Made by a program: the position numbers and the translations under genes | Shown: positions 7,479-17,520 of the stretch, piece after piece | How the letters are laid out: each line of letters opens with the position of its first letter | Numbering within the stretch: position 1 is the stretch's first letter | Assembly (NCBI GenBank): GCA_018004935.1 | Contig: JAGNBF010000015.1 | Coordinates: forward strand, 1 to 64,000 | Direction: 5' to 3' | DNA length: 64,000 nucleotides | Source: Chloroflexota bacterium | GTDB taxonomy: Bacteria > Chloroflexota > Anaerolineae > Promineifilales > Promineifilaceae | The notes under the pieces: generated by a model | What the model was told of the DNA's origin: nothing | Database searches by the model: none | The model's input: the letters and a program-made list of their open reading frames with translations, nothing else

Positions 7479-9101
7479 TCAATTCAGCTTGCCGTCGGCA
7501 TACATCTGGCGCAGGGTGGCTTTGCTGAATTTGCCGACGCTGGTTTTGGGCAGTTCCGGGGCGAAGACGAAATGATCGGGCATCCAGAATTTGGCGATTT
7601 TGTCTTCCAGGAACCCTTTTAGCTCCGTTTCGCTGAGTTCTGCGCCGGGACGGATAACGACGACCGCCAGCGGCCGCTCCGACCACCGTTCATCCGGTAC
7701 GGCAATGACGGCGGCTTCCATGACGTTGGGGTGGCCCATGATGGCGTTTTCTAGCTCCACTGAGGAAATCCATTCACCACCGGATTTGACCAAATCTTTG
7801 GTGCGGTCAGTGATGGTCATGTAGCCATAGGGATCAATGGTACACACGTCGCCGGTGCGGAACCAGCCATCGGCGGTGAACTGCTCTTCGCTGTGTTCCC
7901 GTTTGAAATATTGGCGGATGATCCAGGGGCCGCGTACCTGTAGCTCGCCGACGGATTTGTTGTCCCAGGGCAGTTCGCGGCCGCTATCGTCCATAATCCG
8001 CATCTCCACCCCGGCAATGGCGTATCCCTGGCGGGCTTTCACGTCCCACTTTTCGGCGTTGCTCAAATGTTGGTGGTGTTTCTGCAAAACAGAAACCGTG
8101 CCCAACGGCGAAAGCTCGGTCATGCCCCAGGCGTGCAGGACGGAGACGCCCAAATCGCGCTCGTAGGCTTCGATGAGGCTACGCGGCATGGCGGAGCCGC
8201 CCACGATGAGGGCACGCACGCGGGAGATGTCCCGTTTGTTTTGCATCAGTTCCTGGTACAACCCCATCCAGATGGTGGGCACACCGGCGGCGACGGTGAC
8301 TTGTTCTTCTTCGATGAGGCGGGCCAGGGGTTCCGGTTTAAGGTGCAGGCCGGGCATGACGACATCGGAACCGGCCATGGCGCAGGCGTAGGGCAGGCCC
8401 CAGGCCATGGCGTGGAATTGGGGCACGACGGGTAACACGACATCTGATTCGAGGAGACCGAGCGCGGCCGCGGAGTTTTCCCCCATCGTGTGCAGATACA
8501 TGGAGCGGTGACTGTACAACGCCCCTTTGGGGTTGCCGGTGGTGCCGCTGGTGTAACACATCCCCATCGCCATGTTCTCATCCGTCGAAAGCCACTCAAA
8601 ATCCTCGTCCGAGTCGGCGATGAGGTCTTCGTAATGGACGACATTACGCAGGCGCGTCTCGATGTTGGCGGGGGCGTTGATGAGGACGTAATGTTTGACG
8701 CAGGTGACTTCGTGGGCGATGCGCTCATAAAGGGGGAGCAGGCTGGCTTCGATGAAGACGATTTGATCTTCGGCGTGGTCTACGATGTAGGCCAGTTGAT
8801 CGGGGAAGAGGCGGATGTTGAGGGTGTGACAGACCGCGGCCGCGCCGGGGATGGCAAAGTACAGTTCCATGTGCTGGTAATTGTTCCAGGCGAAGGTTCC
8901 GACCCGGTCGCCGGGCTGAATGCCCAGGTTGACGAGGGCTTTGGACAGCCGTTTGACCCGTTGGTACATGTCGGCGTAGGTATAGCGGTGCAGGGAACCG
9001 TTGGGCTGGAGGGTGGTGATGCGTTTGTGCGGGAACATGCGGTTGGCGTGTTCGAGGATGCGATCCATTGTGAGTTGGTAATTCATCATCAGGCCGTGCA
9101 T
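7479..9101 (-). CDS. Long-chain acyl-CoA ligase (AMP-binding superfamily)
   Basis: 540 residues. It activates a carboxylic acid with ATP to an acyl-adenylate and then to acyl-CoA. The AMP-binding signature [13 protein letters not shown] lies at about residue 180, AWGMTELSP at about 325, [19 protein letters not shown] at about 415, then [18 protein letters not shown]. The C-terminal catalytic Lys lies in [15 protein letters not shown]. The start at 9101 is chosen because AAGGAG precedes it at good spacing; an in-frame ATG 57 bases upstream has none. It resembles medium/long-chain and cinnamate-type ligases. The substrate cannot be told. It is probably co-transcribed with the CoA-transferase/racemase downstream. 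Confidence 0.9.
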   Translation of the reverse strand: MHGLMMNYQLTMDRILEHANRMFPHKRITTLQPNGSLHRYTYADMYQRVKRLSKALVNLGIQPGDRVGTFAWNNYQHMELYFAIPGAAAVCHTLNIRLFPDQLAYIVDHAEDQIVFIEASLLPLYERIAHEVTCVKHYVLINAPANIETRLRNVVHYEDLIADSDEDFEWLSTDENMAMGMCYTSGTTGNPKGALYSHRSMYLHTMGENSAAALGLLESDVVLPVVPQFHAMAWGLPYACAMAGSDVVMPGLHLKPEPLARLIEEEQVTVAAGVPTIWMGLYQELMQNKRDISRVRALIVGGSAMPRSLIEAYERDLGVSVLHAWGMTELSPLGTVSVLQKHHQHLSNAEKWDVKARQGYAIAGVEMRIMDDSGRELPWDNKSVGELQVRGPWIIRQYFKREHSEEQFTADGWFRTGDVCTIDPYGYMTITDRTKDLVKSGGEWISSVELENAIMGHPNVMEAAVIAVPDERWSERPLAVVVIRPGAELSETELKGFLEDKIAKFWMPDHFVFAPELPKTSVGKFSKATLRQMYADGKLN

Positions 9102-9195
9102 GGGGGACTCCTTTAGTAGGTGAAGTGGGGAAAGAAAACAGGTGTATTTTAGCACCAATTACCTGGTTGTCCCTTCATATTTGGGAGACATGTTG

Positions 9196-9470
9196 ATGAC
9201 ATATGCCTAATCGAATTTCCCCAACCCACAACCCCGCCAAGAGGGGCGGGGATTTTTTTTGGGCGGGCAAAATCGGGGCATCTCCCCCCGATTTTACCCG
9301 CCGAGAGGGTTTCCCCTTCCCGAATTGTTGATTAAAAAATAGTCAGGTAATAGGGTTTCCCCCAACCCCGCCCCAGAGGCGGGGAACTATTTCTGGTGCG
9401 GTTTTCCCCCTTCCCTTTGGGAATCGTAGGGAGATGGGTTCATTTTGGGGCGTGTGCAATCGCCCTGGAG
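9196..9470. repeat. Family A element interrupted by a truncated family B end
   Basis: A stem-loop at 9264-9300 (CGGGCAAAATCGGGG...) is followed by CCTTCCCGAA. There the left end of a B element (TTGTTGATTAAAAAATAGTC, GGTAATAGGG) begins at about 9325. The family A right end (GGGAATCG...GTGCAATCGCCCT) resumes near 9417. The B end therefore sits inside the TTCCC...GGGAA palindrome of the A element. Confidence 0.7.
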
Positions 9471-9518
9471 ACCTGTTATGGCATAGGGGTGGGCAACCCA
9501 GGGGGGTGTTGGAATAAC

Positions 9519-9593
9519 AAGGCCTGAGCTTGTCGAAGGCCTTTGGTTGCGGCAGGCTCAAACAACGTCACCGCACTTTATTGAGAAGATACA
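9519..9593. repeat. Family F repeat, right half (GATAC/GTATC end)
   Basis: GGCCTGAGCTTGTCGAAGGC and ACTTTATTGAGAAGATAC match the copy between dctQ and dctM (57593-57693). The terminal GTATCTTCTCAATAA, read on the minus strand, encodes the last residues and the stop codon of the neighbouring gene. Confidence 0.8.
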
Positions 9594-12133
9594 GGTGGTG
9601 CATAAAAAAACTGATTACACACCCCCAATCCATGAGGTGTCCGCCACTCCAACCCCTCATACGGATTCACCAATAAAATCTCGACATCACTCACATTGAT
9701 CAACCATTGCCCATCATCCGACCAAATCGGGATACTGAAAAAAAGAATATCTCCCACCGTTACCGGAACTATCTGTATCGCTTCGGTTTCCCGGTTCAAA
9801 AACGCCAACTGCGACTGCAATTCCTCTGATCCCCCACTCAAATCAATGAACAGTTCAAACAAGCCGTCCGGCGAATAAGTAGGTAGGGACATGTTGTTGA
9901 TTGAACGTGGATCAATGGAAATCAGCGACTGCCAGCTTTCATCCCACACCAGGTCAAGTACAAAATATTGGGGGACATCATCCCCATGGGGCAACACCAA
10001 CACCGACAGATTATGGCTATCGCCAGGACGCGCCACCGCCCAAATCATGTAATAAGAATCATTGCCCACATCCTGAGGCAAAAGGCCGAGCATCTGCTCA
10101 TGGGTCAACAAGGGCTGTGGCGACGGGCCATAAGTTGTCTCACCTATATACAAATCAGTCGTGCTGATGAATTCCCCATCTACCATCTGGTATTGGAAGT
10201 AACCAAAATGGGTATTGTCAATCCAAAACGGCATCTGTCCCAGGCCAACCTCATTGATTATCTGGCCGTTGCGATCGGCCAGGCGAAGGTTGATGGTACT
10301 GTTTACCCCTTCGTAAAAATAATCATCAAGTAAGAGCATCAACTGTCTATCTGGCGACCAGATAGGCATCCCGGCAATCTGTTGTGGCTGGCACTGACCG
10401 CCGGAGCACTCATCCAGATTAACCAGCCAATGTTGTGGGCTTTCGTTGCCATCCCGGCGGTAACTCTGAAAATAGAAGTAGTTCTCTGGTGACTTGCCGC
10501 CCAGGAGTTGCAGGTAGGGATAGGGTGTGGTGAAAAGCACCTCGTTTAGGGGGGCCTGGGTAACGATGTTTGAGAGGCCATGACGCTCTACGACGAGTAC
10601 CCGGTCTGTGCCGATGAGTTGATCCATCACGTAACCGCCGGGAATGGCCTGGAAGAAATTAAGGGCGTCGGAAGAGGGGAATGTGGGTGTTTCGCGGGTG
10701 TCCAGCCGGGTGATGCTCCATTCGTCTGTTTGGGGTTGGTAGGTGTAGATGTTGAACGCACCGATGTTGTTGGTGCAGGCCAGGTATAGTTGACCGGTGG
10801 GTAGGGAGGGGATGCTCGCGGCCGCGGCCTGTCGCTGAACAAATTGCATCCATTCGGTATTAAACATTTCCTGGCTTTTGATTAGCCCCAGGACAGATTG
10901 TAGCCATTCCCAAAACGAGATCCCTGGTTGCATCCCTTGTTGCCACAAGGCCAGATCGACATCGGGGTATTCACGGGCCAGAAAATCCACCAGCGTGTAA
11001 AGCGAGATGGCATCTACCCCAGAGTCATAATTGATGCGGGAGCGAAGCCAGATGAAGGCTGTGTCAGTGGGTACATCCATTGGGGTGAGTTGGGCGTATT
11101 GTTCCGTTGTGAGCGGCCACGGTTGCAGGCCGAGAACGCTCAACTCTTTATCCAGAAAGGCGCGGAAAAAGAGGCCATGATCACAACATTCGTAGCCCAA
11201 AAAGCGGGCTATCGCCAGAGAAACCACCGGGGTAGCATAACCACGCATAATGGCCTGATAACCTGCTTCATCGGTGGGTAAACCCACAAGGGTGGGCGAA
11301 GGCAAGCGGAGAGTGCCTTCGGTGGTAATAATTTCTTCCATGTCCAGCAGGGTGAAGAAGGGTTGCGGGTTGCGGGTGAGAAGCAGGGTGATGGGGAGAT
11401 TGTCCCTACAGGTAACGCCAGGGAAGGTCTGGCACATTGCCAACAGTTGTTCGTTCAGGTCTTTGGCTAAACGGATGGCAATGGCTTCATCACGCTGGTT
11501 ATAGCGCACCGTCAGATATTGCTTCTTAATGTCTACCGTTTCGCCCCAGAATTCGTCGAGGGGATCGGCACGGAGCCAGCGGCCACTGCCGCGCCGGTAG
11601 ATGGCGGTGTGTTGCAGGCGGATGGTTTCGCTGGTGGTGGCACTGCCACTGAGCAAATATTCTTGTTCGTAGATGATTTCGGCGGAGAGCAGGTCGGGGG
11701 CGAGGGTAATGGTGATGGGTAGGGTGGGGGTCGCGGCCGCGTCACTCAGCAGGATGCCGCTTTCCTCCCACCAGCGCAAACCAAAAGCAGTACGATCCAT
11801 AAATAACCCTTCACTGACGAGTTGGCGTTGGACATCAGCCCAGTCAGGGGTACGGCGGGAAAGGTTGAGGCGGAAGAGATCGAGATCGCCACTCGCGGCC
11901 GCGTTCTGGCTCAACTGGTGGGCGGCCAATACGTCTTGCTCAGCGCGGGCGGTTGTTTCTTTGACCTGCTCCTGAATGCGGGTGTAAATGACGATGGTGA
12001 TGAGGAGCGCGGCCGCGAATAGCCCCAACACCCAACCCCACGGTAGTCGCCGCTGGGGTTTCGGTGGCGGTTGCGGAGGGGGATCATTCCACCCCCCTTC
12101 TTCATCAGTTTGCCAGGAAAAATTTTGTGACAT
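9578..12133 (-). CDS. Large membrane-anchored protein with propeller-like repeats, tandem paralogue 1
   Basis: 851 residues, function unknown. There is a short acidic/Pro-rich cytoplasmic head, one membrane segment at about residues 33-52 (GWVLGLFAAALLITIVIY), then a long outer part. Its middle (about 200-450) contains the phrase QRDEAIAIRLAKDLNEQL and cysteine pairs. The C-terminal half has PD40/TolB-like blade motifs (PIWSPDRQLMLLL, PTYSPDGLFELFI, PIWSDDGQWLINV). It is about as long as, and clearly homologous to, the next gene upstream. The Cys-Cys in GYECC and the phrase DEAGYQAIM are shared. No HExxH or other catalytic motif is seen. Its last codons (VSSQ-stop) come from a family F repeat. 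Four GCGGCCGC sites. Confidence 0.8.
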   Translation of the reverse strand: MSQNFSWQTDEEGGWNDPPPQPPPKPQRRLPWGWVLGLFAAALLITIVIYTRIQEQVKETTARAEQDVLAAHQLSQNAAASGDLDLFRLNLSRRTPDWADVQRQLVSEGLFMDRTAFGLRWWEESGILLSDAAATPTLPITITLAPDLLSAEIIYEQEYLLSGSATTSETIRLQHTAIYRRGSGRWLRADPLDEFWGETVDIKKQYLTVRYNQRDEAIAIRLAKDLNEQLLAMCQTFPGVTCRDNLPITLLLTRNPQPFFTLLDMEEIITTEGTLRLPSPTLVGLPTDEAGYQAIMRGYATPVVSLAIARFLGYECCDHGLFFRAFLDKELSVLGLQPWPLTTEQYAQLTPMDVPTDTAFIWLRSRINYDSGVDAISLYTLVDFLAREYPDVDLALWQQGMQPGISFWEWLQSVLGLIKSQEMFNTEWMQFVQRQAAAASIPSLPTGQLYLACTNNIGAFNIYTYQPQTDEWSITRLDTRETPTFPSSDALNFFQAIPGGYVMDQLIGTDRVLVVERHGLSNIVTQAPLNEVLFTTPYPYLQLLGGKSPENYFYFQSYRRDGNESPQHWLVNLDECSGGQCQPQQIAGMPIWSPDRQLMLLLDDYFYEGVNSTINLRLADRNGQIINEVGLGQMPFWIDNTHFGYFQYQMVDGEFISTTDLYIGETTYGPSPQPLLTHEQMLGLLPQDVGNDSYYMIWAVARPGDSHNLSVLVLPHGDDVPQYFVLDLVWDESWQSLISIDPRSINNMSLPTYSPDGLFELFIDLSGGSEELQSQLAFLNRETEAIQIVPVTVGDILFFSIPIWSDDGQWLINVSDVEILLVNPYEGLEWRTPHGLGVCNQFFYAPPVSSQ

Positions 12134-12137
12134 AGGA

Positions 12138-12235
12138 AGAAAGTTATTGGTGTATTGGTATATCAGTTAATTCGTTTTAGGCCAACGGACTGGCAATAAC
12201 CAATACACGTATAGACGAATACACCCTCGTTCTCC
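12138..12235. repeat. TATTGGTG-type short-unit hairpin
   Basis: GTTATTGGTGTATTGGTATA and, 40 bases on, AATAACCAATACACG are inverse. It separates the two large paralogues. Confidence 0.7.
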
Positions 12236-12243
12236 AACAGGCG

Positions 12244-14730
12244 CTACTCCGGTTCGGGCACATAGAAATAGCGATTACAAAAGGAGAAGGTGTGGGGAAT
12301 ACGGCGGATATATTGGGCAGAAGGGGCGACAAGTAAAATTTCGTTATTCGCCAGTTGAATGAGCCATTGACCGTCGTCTGACCAAAACGGAAAAGTGATA
12401 AATTCATTGAGGGTATAATTTTGTTCGGTTCCGGTCGCCAGATCAATAATAACCAGTTCCATGTCAGAAATGGGTGTGCCCAGCAAAATGAGATATTGGC
12501 CGTCGGGTGAATAGAAGGGAAACCAGGTGGCTCCGGTATCACGAATAACCTGGATGCCCTGAATGGTTTCCCAATTTTCATCCCAGGTTAGTAAAACGGG
12601 CACAAACTGTTCATTATCATCCTGACTGATAGCTAAGAGGACAGCGGAAGGGGGGCTAGAATGCGGCCGCACAACCAACCAGGCTAACAAAAGCGAACGA
12701 TTTATGAACCCTTCTAGTTGAGGCAGGATATCGGTACTGGTAAGATGAACCTTCGGCTCAGACTCACCCACAACGCCAATCCACATCTCTACAAACTGTA
12801 ATCCCTCATTTATCCGAAAGAAGCCATAATGGGTTTCGTCTAACCAGAAGGGCAAATAACCCGTTCCTAGCAGGGCAAGATGTTCCACCGTGTTATCAGT
12901 GAGATAAAGGAATGAATTAAGTTCTTCACTGCCATCATCAGCGGTGAGGAGTAGATGCTGACCATCAGGCGACCAGGTGGGTGTTCCCGATAGCGGCCGC
13001 AACATACACCCCTCCCCATCACATTGGTCCAAATCGGCCAGCCAATATTGAGCATTGGCCACACTATTTGCCTCAGAGCCATAAGTGGCAAAGGTGAAAA
13101 AACCCTCTGGGGGGGATCCGTTCAGATAAGAGATGAGGCTGTAATCTGGGGAATAGGTCAGATCACTATTGAAGGTGGTAGTAATCACTGTAGATTGGTT
13201 ATTACCATCTATAAACACCAACTGTTTTCCCTCGCCGACAAAATTCATCTCTACATGCCCGTCTGCCCACGGCTCATAAAAACCGGTACTGAGAAAGGTC
13301 GAATCCCAGGTTGCGGCATCAATATCGTAGGTGAATAGCGTAGGAATACCCAAATCGGAGTTACAACTCATCTGCACCTGTCCCCCTGGCAGGGGCAATG
13401 GGGGGGGGTCGTTCTGGTATTGTTGCTGACTGTTGTAAACCAGCCAGCGTGACTCCAACAAATTAGTGCCCGGATCATCGGGGAGAACGTTTTCCAGCCA
13501 CCCTATAAACGTAACATCGGACTTGAGTTCACGCAACCAGTCGAGGGGGATCAGCGGGGGCTGAACGCCTGTAGTAAGGTAATCTACCAGGCTATACAAG
13601 AGGGGTAGGTCGGCATAATCGGCATAGTCGAGGGTGTTTTGTCCCCAGGAGCGTACCACACGAGCCAGCAATTCGCTTTGGGAAAGCGCGGCATAACTAT
13701 CTGGGGTCATGGGCCAGGTTTGCAGTCCCAGTTCACTGAGTTGCTTATACATGAAGGCATGGTAAAAGTAACCCCGGTAACAACATTCATAAGCGATGAG
13801 GCGAGAGATCGCGGCCGCGGCCAACGGTGCCGCATACCCCTTCACTATCGCCTGATACCCAGCCTCATCCAGGGGTAATCCCACCAGGGTAGGGGCGGGC
13901 AGGATAAGCTCCGCCTCGGCAGTAATAACATCTTCCAGGTCTACCAGACTGAAAAAACTGGCCGGATCACGGGTCAGACGCAGGTTTAGGTGTAGATCGG
14001 TTGGGCATTCCAGCGCAGGTAAGGCCACACACAGCCGTATTAGTTCATCATTCAAATCATCAGCCAGCCGTAAAGCGATGGCTTCGTCTCGTTGGGAATA
14101 ACTGAGCGTCAGATGAGAGCGTGCGGTGCTGATTAAGTCACCCCAAAATTCGGGTAAGGGATCAGCCAAAAGCCAGCGACCACTCCCCCGCCGATAAACG
14201 GCTGTATGTTGCAGGCGCACCGTCTGGCTGATGGCGCTATGACTAAGGAGTAGATACTCCTGTTCATAAACAATTTCTGCCGAGAGTAAGTCGGGAGCCA
14301 GGGTAATGGTGATGGGACGGGTGGGGGTCGCGGCCGCGTCGCTGAGGGTTAAATCTGTTTCTCCCCACCAGCGCAGGCCAAAGGCAGAACGATCAAAAAA
14401 CAGGCCGGTCATCACCAAGGCACGTTGCGTATCAGACCACACCGGGTCGCGGCGGGATAGGTTAGAACGGAAAAGATCAAGGTCTTGGGTGGCGGCCGCT
14501 TGCTGATTGAGTTGGTGGGCGGCTAACAAATCTTCTTTGGCGGTGGTGGTGGCTTCTCGCACCTGCTGTTGCAGGCGCAGATAGAGGACGAGGCTGATAA
14601 GAAACGCGGCCGCGAACAGTGCAACAAACCAGGGCCAACGAAAATGTTTTGGGGGAGGCGTAGAACCTCTGGGCGTTAATTCATCCCAATCTTTATCCTC
14701 ATCTGTGTGCCAACTGAAGTTTTCTGCCAT
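12244..14730 (-). CDS. Large membrane-anchored protein with propeller-like repeats, tandem paralogue 2
   Basis: 828 residues, function unknown. It has the same plan as its downstream neighbour: an N-terminal ENFSWHTDED-like head, one membrane helix at about residues 33-52 (VALFAAAFLISLVLYL), a long outer domain and PD40-like blades near the C-terminus (PTWSPDGQHLLL, PFYSPDGQYLILL, PFWSDDGQWLIQL). Shared stretches such as FGLRWW, LLSAEI.YEQEYLL and YRRGSGRWL place it as a tandem duplicate that has diverged strongly in its second half. GCGGCCGC sites at 14330, 14492 and 14606 fall at the same protein positions as 11733, 11895 and 12009 in the other copy. The weak ribosome site leaves the start tentative. 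Confidence 0.8.
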   Translation of the reverse strand: MAENFSWHTDEDKDWDELTPRGSTPPPKHFRWPWFVALFAAAFLISLVLYLRLQQQVREATTTAKEDLLAAHQLNQQAAATQDLDLFRSNLSRRDPVWSDTQRALVMTGLFFDRSAFGLRWWGETDLTLSDAAATPTRPITITLAPDLLSAEIVYEQEYLLLSHSAISQTVRLQHTAVYRRGSGRWLLADPLPEFWGDLISTARSHLTLSYSQRDEAIALRLADDLNDELIRLCVALPALECPTDLHLNLRLTRDPASFFSLVDLEDVITAEAELILPAPTLVGLPLDEAGYQAIVKGYAAPLAAAAISRLIAYECCYRGYFYHAFMYKQLSELGLQTWPMTPDSYAALSQSELLARVVRSWGQNTLDYADYADLPLLYSLVDYLTTGVQPPLIPLDWLRELKSDVTFIGWLENVLPDDPGTNLLESRWLVYNSQQQYQNDPPPLPLPGGQVQMSCNSDLGIPTLFTYDIDAATWDSTFLSTGFYEPWADGHVEMNFVGEGKQLVFIDGNNQSTVITTTFNSDLTYSPDYSLISYLNGSPPEGFFTFATYGSEANSVANAQYWLADLDQCDGEGCMLRPLSGTPTWSPDGQHLLLTADDGSEELNSFLYLTDNTVEHLALLGTGYLPFWLDETHYGFFRINEGLQFVEMWIGVVGESEPKVHLTSTDILPQLEGFINRSLLLAWLVVRPHSSPPSAVLLAISQDDNEQFVPVLLTWDENWETIQGIQVIRDTGATWFPFYSPDGQYLILLGTPISDMELVIIDLATGTEQNYTLNEFITFPFWSDDGQWLIQLANNEILLVAPSAQYIRRIPHTFSFCNRYFYVPEPE

Positions 14731-14800
14731 AAAGGGGAAACGTTGCGCATTGCGCTAAGAAATCCTCTGGTTTAGCCAGCTCAACCGCCCACAATTTAAT

Positions 14801-14884
14801 GTATCTTTAACAAAGAGTTTGTGATAAACCTGACCGGTTTTCAGAAACCTGTCAGGTTTGTAAGCTCAACAACCTTGTTAAGAG
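14801..14884. repeat. 84-bp element, family Z copy 1
   Basis: It begins GTATCTTTAACAAAGAG and ends CAACAACCTTGTTAAGAG, with a family P palindrome in its middle (ACCTGACCGGTTTTC...). The second copy, 44471-44554, has the same length and few differences. Confidence 0.85.
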
Positions 14885-15218
14885 AGCATATTGTAGGCAT
14901 TACCAAGAGCAAGGGCAATCTCAATCCGAGGCCACCAGCAATTCTCGGTTTGACCTGAGCCTCTAAAATTGTAGCGGCCGCACGGCGGTTATTGTTGATT
15001 AAATGAGTAATCAGGCAATGAGTTGATTCGCCTATCCCCCGGCGATTTCCGGCGGTAAGGGGGAAACGGACTTATGGGGTCGCTCGAGCCGGTCTCCTGA
15101 CCGTGCTCAGTATGGCTCGGTGGAGACACCAGCCACAGCGCGTAAATCCTAAATTCTATTTTCTCCCCCATATATAGGGCGATTGTCTACCCCATACATT
15201 CATAATGTGCTTTCGGCT
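14885..15218. other. Intergenic stretch of repeats, no gene seen
   Basis: It holds an intergenic GCGGCCGC (14974), a family B-like end (TTGTTGATTAAATGAG, 14992) and a family T repeat (about 15075-15150) nearly identical to the one at 5185. No coding frame is convincing. Confidence 0.6.
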
Positions 15219-17405
15219 TTATACGTCCCCCACAGGCACCAGGGGCAAAGTAAAATAAAATGTAGCCCCCTGCGCCAAACCAACCGACTCAATCCAGATG
15301 CGGCCGCCATGCACTTCTATAATCCGCTTTACCAGGGCCAACCCCACCCCCGTTCCTTCACTGTGGGGATCCAACTTTTCAAATAAGCCAAACACCTTTT
15401 CATGGTACCGGGGATCAATCCCCAGGCCATTATCTCGCACAAAAAACACCCCCAAACCATCCTGCCGGGTAAACCCAATCTCAATACAGGGCTGAGGCTG
15501 ATCGCCCATATATTTACCCGCATTATCCAGCAAATTTTGCATCACCTCAACCAGGCGGGCCTCATCCCCATAAACGACCGGTAAATCGGGCGCGATCACT
15601 AACTCCACCTGATGCGAAATCAGTTGTCCGGAGGTTAAGGTGATCGCCTCTTGTACAACAGTAGCAAAAGGAATCATCTGCGGGGGGTTAATCTGCCGAC
15701 CAATACGTGATAATTCGAGGAGTTCGGCCAACAATGTTTGCATCCTATTCGTGGCTTCAATAATGCGGTTCATGTCCGCTTTAAACTGGGTATCATTCCC
15801 TATTTGTACATCTTTCTCCAAAAAACCCAGATACCCTCGAATGGTAATGAGTGGGGCTTTCAGATCATGGGAAACGGTGTAGGTAAATCGCTCCAATTCA
15901 GCATTTTTGGCTTCCAGTTCCTGGATAAGGGCTTCCCGTTCTCGTTCCATCTGTCGGCGGTGGGTCATATCCAGCACCATTCCTTCATACCCTATGTTTT
16001 GATTATGGGCATCGTAAATAACATGGGTATAGAGACTGACCGTAATCTGACGACCATCCTTCTTTTTCCAGTTAATCTCGACATTGGCAATTTTCTTCTG
16101 TTCCTCTAATTGCCGGAGCACAACATCCCGATCTGTGGGCACAACGTAAACGTCTTGAGCCAGATCCAGGTTCATAAGTTCTTCATCTGAGTCATACCCT
16201 AACATACGCACAAGGGCCGGATTCACCATAACAAATCGGCCTTGAACCACAGCACGGTAAATACCTTCCTGGGCATTTTCAAAAATTGAGCGGTAGCGAG
16301 CTTCATTTTCTTGCAAGGCCCGGCTGAGTTGTTCTAGTTCAGCCACTTTTTGTTGCAGGCCGTCTAAGGTAATCCGCAATTGATCGGCCATATCATTGAA
16401 CGCGGCCGCTAACTCCCCCACTTCATCCTCTTGCACCACCATCGCCCGCCGCGCCAGATCCCCCGTACGGATGGAACGAGCCGCGGCCGCTAAATCTTGT
16501 AGGGGAGACACCACATGCCCCACAGCCCGCACCCCCAAAACAGTCGCGACTACCCAGGTCAGCAGAAAAAGGCTGGCCGTAATAATGCCCGTTAAGATAG
16601 GTAAGGCTAAGGCATTCCAGGCCGCCCTTTCTGCCACAACGATGAGGTTTTGTCCACGTAAAAGGAGCTGTTGGCGTGCTAGAATGACCCAACGGCTATC
16701 CAACCCTACCGCCATCCCATCTTCTGGTGGCAGAGCAAAGGTCGCTTCGCGTAACACCACCGAGGGGTTACGATGCGCGACAACCCGTTCGGCTTCATTG
16801 ACAATATAAACCGATTCTCCGGTGCGCAGAGTCATAAGAGCGATGATATCCCACACCTGTTTTAACCGCGTATGGGCCACCAAAACGCCAGCCACCTGCC
16901 CATCACGAGGATTAACAATAGGCACAGCCATTGTAAGGATGGGTTCACCCGTGGATTCGGCAAAGGTGATGGGGCTGTAATAGGTATTTTGGGTAAAAAA
17001 CGGGGCCAGAAATTCGTCCGCGGCCGCATGACTTAGCGTCTCATCGGGCACTACCAACGCCAACCGGGCCACCCGCGTCAACTCCTGGCCCGTGTGATCT
17101 AACAAGATTAATTCCTCAAAATCATCATGATGCGAAAGAAGATTGAGAAGCATATTCGTCTGCTGTTCGTGATTAAGCCCAAACAGACCCAACTGAATCG
17201 TCAACTGCAATTCCCCCTCTACTTCACGTAAAAACGATTGCACATCATGGGCCACACGCTGAGCAACCAGGGATTCCTGCACTCGAGCTTGCTGTTCTTC
17301 CACAATGTACGCCAGCGTCGTCAGGATCACACCAACCACCAGAAGTGGTCCCAGCGAAAGGCCTATAAAAGTTTGATTTAAACGACGGCGCAGACTATAT
17401 CGCAT
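15219..17405 (-). CDS. Sensor histidine kinase with Cache-like, HAMP and PAS domains
   Basis: 728 residues. Order: membrane helix at about 12-35, an extracytoplasmic sensor domain (about 40-260, dCache-like), a second helix, HAMP (about 288-340, SIRTGDLARRAMVVQEDE), a coiled coil, PAS (about 365-480, FENAQEGIYRAVVQGRF), dimerisation/phosphoacceptor with His in SHDLKAP (about 511), and the ATPase domain with LLDNAGKYM, VRDNGLGIDP and GTGVGLALVKRI. This resembles phytochrome-like or ethylene-type kinases more than BaeS. The start at 17405 (MRYSLRRR) puts the helix in its usual place; longer in-frame starts have no better support. No response regulator is adjacent, so the partner is unknown. It lies 115 bp after folA. 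Confidence 0.88.
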   Translation of the reverse strand: MRYSLRRRLNQTFIGLSLGPLLVVGVILTTLAYIVEEQQARVQESLVAQRVAHDVQSFLREVEGELQLTIQLGLFGLNHEQQTNMLLNLLSHHDDFEELILLDHTGQELTRVARLALVVPDETLSHAAADEFLAPFFTQNTYYSPITFAESTGEPILTMAVPIVNPRDGQVAGVLVAHTRLKQVWDIIALMTLRTGESVYIVNEAERVVAHRNPSVVLREATFALPPEDGMAVGLDSRWVILARQQLLLRGQNLIVVAERAAWNALALPILTGIITASLFLLTWVVATVLGVRAVGHVVSPLQDLAAAARSIRTGDLARRAMVVQEDEVGELAAAFNDMADQLRITLDGLQQKVAELEQLSRALQENEARYRSIFENAQEGIYRAVVQGRFVMVNPALVRMLGYDSDEELMNLDLAQDVYVVPTDRDVVLRQLEEQKKIANVEINWKKKDGRQITVSLYTHVIYDAHNQNIGYEGMVLDMTHRRQMEREREALIQELEAKNAELERFTYTVSHDLKAPLITIRGYLGFLEKDVQIGNDTQFKADMNRIIEATNRMQTLLAELLELSRIGRQINPPQMIPFATVVQEAITLTSGQLISHQVELVIAPDLPVVYGDEARLVEVMQNLLDNAGKYMGDQPQPCIEIGFTRQDGLGVFFVRDNGLGIDPRYHEKVFGLFEKLDPHSEGTGVGLALVKRIIEVHGGRIWIESVGLAQGATFYFTLPLVPVGDV

Positions 17406-17520
17406 GATAGCTTTCAATGGACATTCTACATAAAGAGACGAGTTTCTCATCTCCAATCGCAAAATCGTTCCGTGAAAGGCGAACGATGAGCCGACTGAAA
17501 AAGGAACTGCCAAAACGTAA

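Noticed and set aside
6334-9116. Open frames opposite the CoA-transferase and acyl-CoA ligase genes
   Set aside because: Antisense to clear enzyme genes; no motif or ribosome site of their own.
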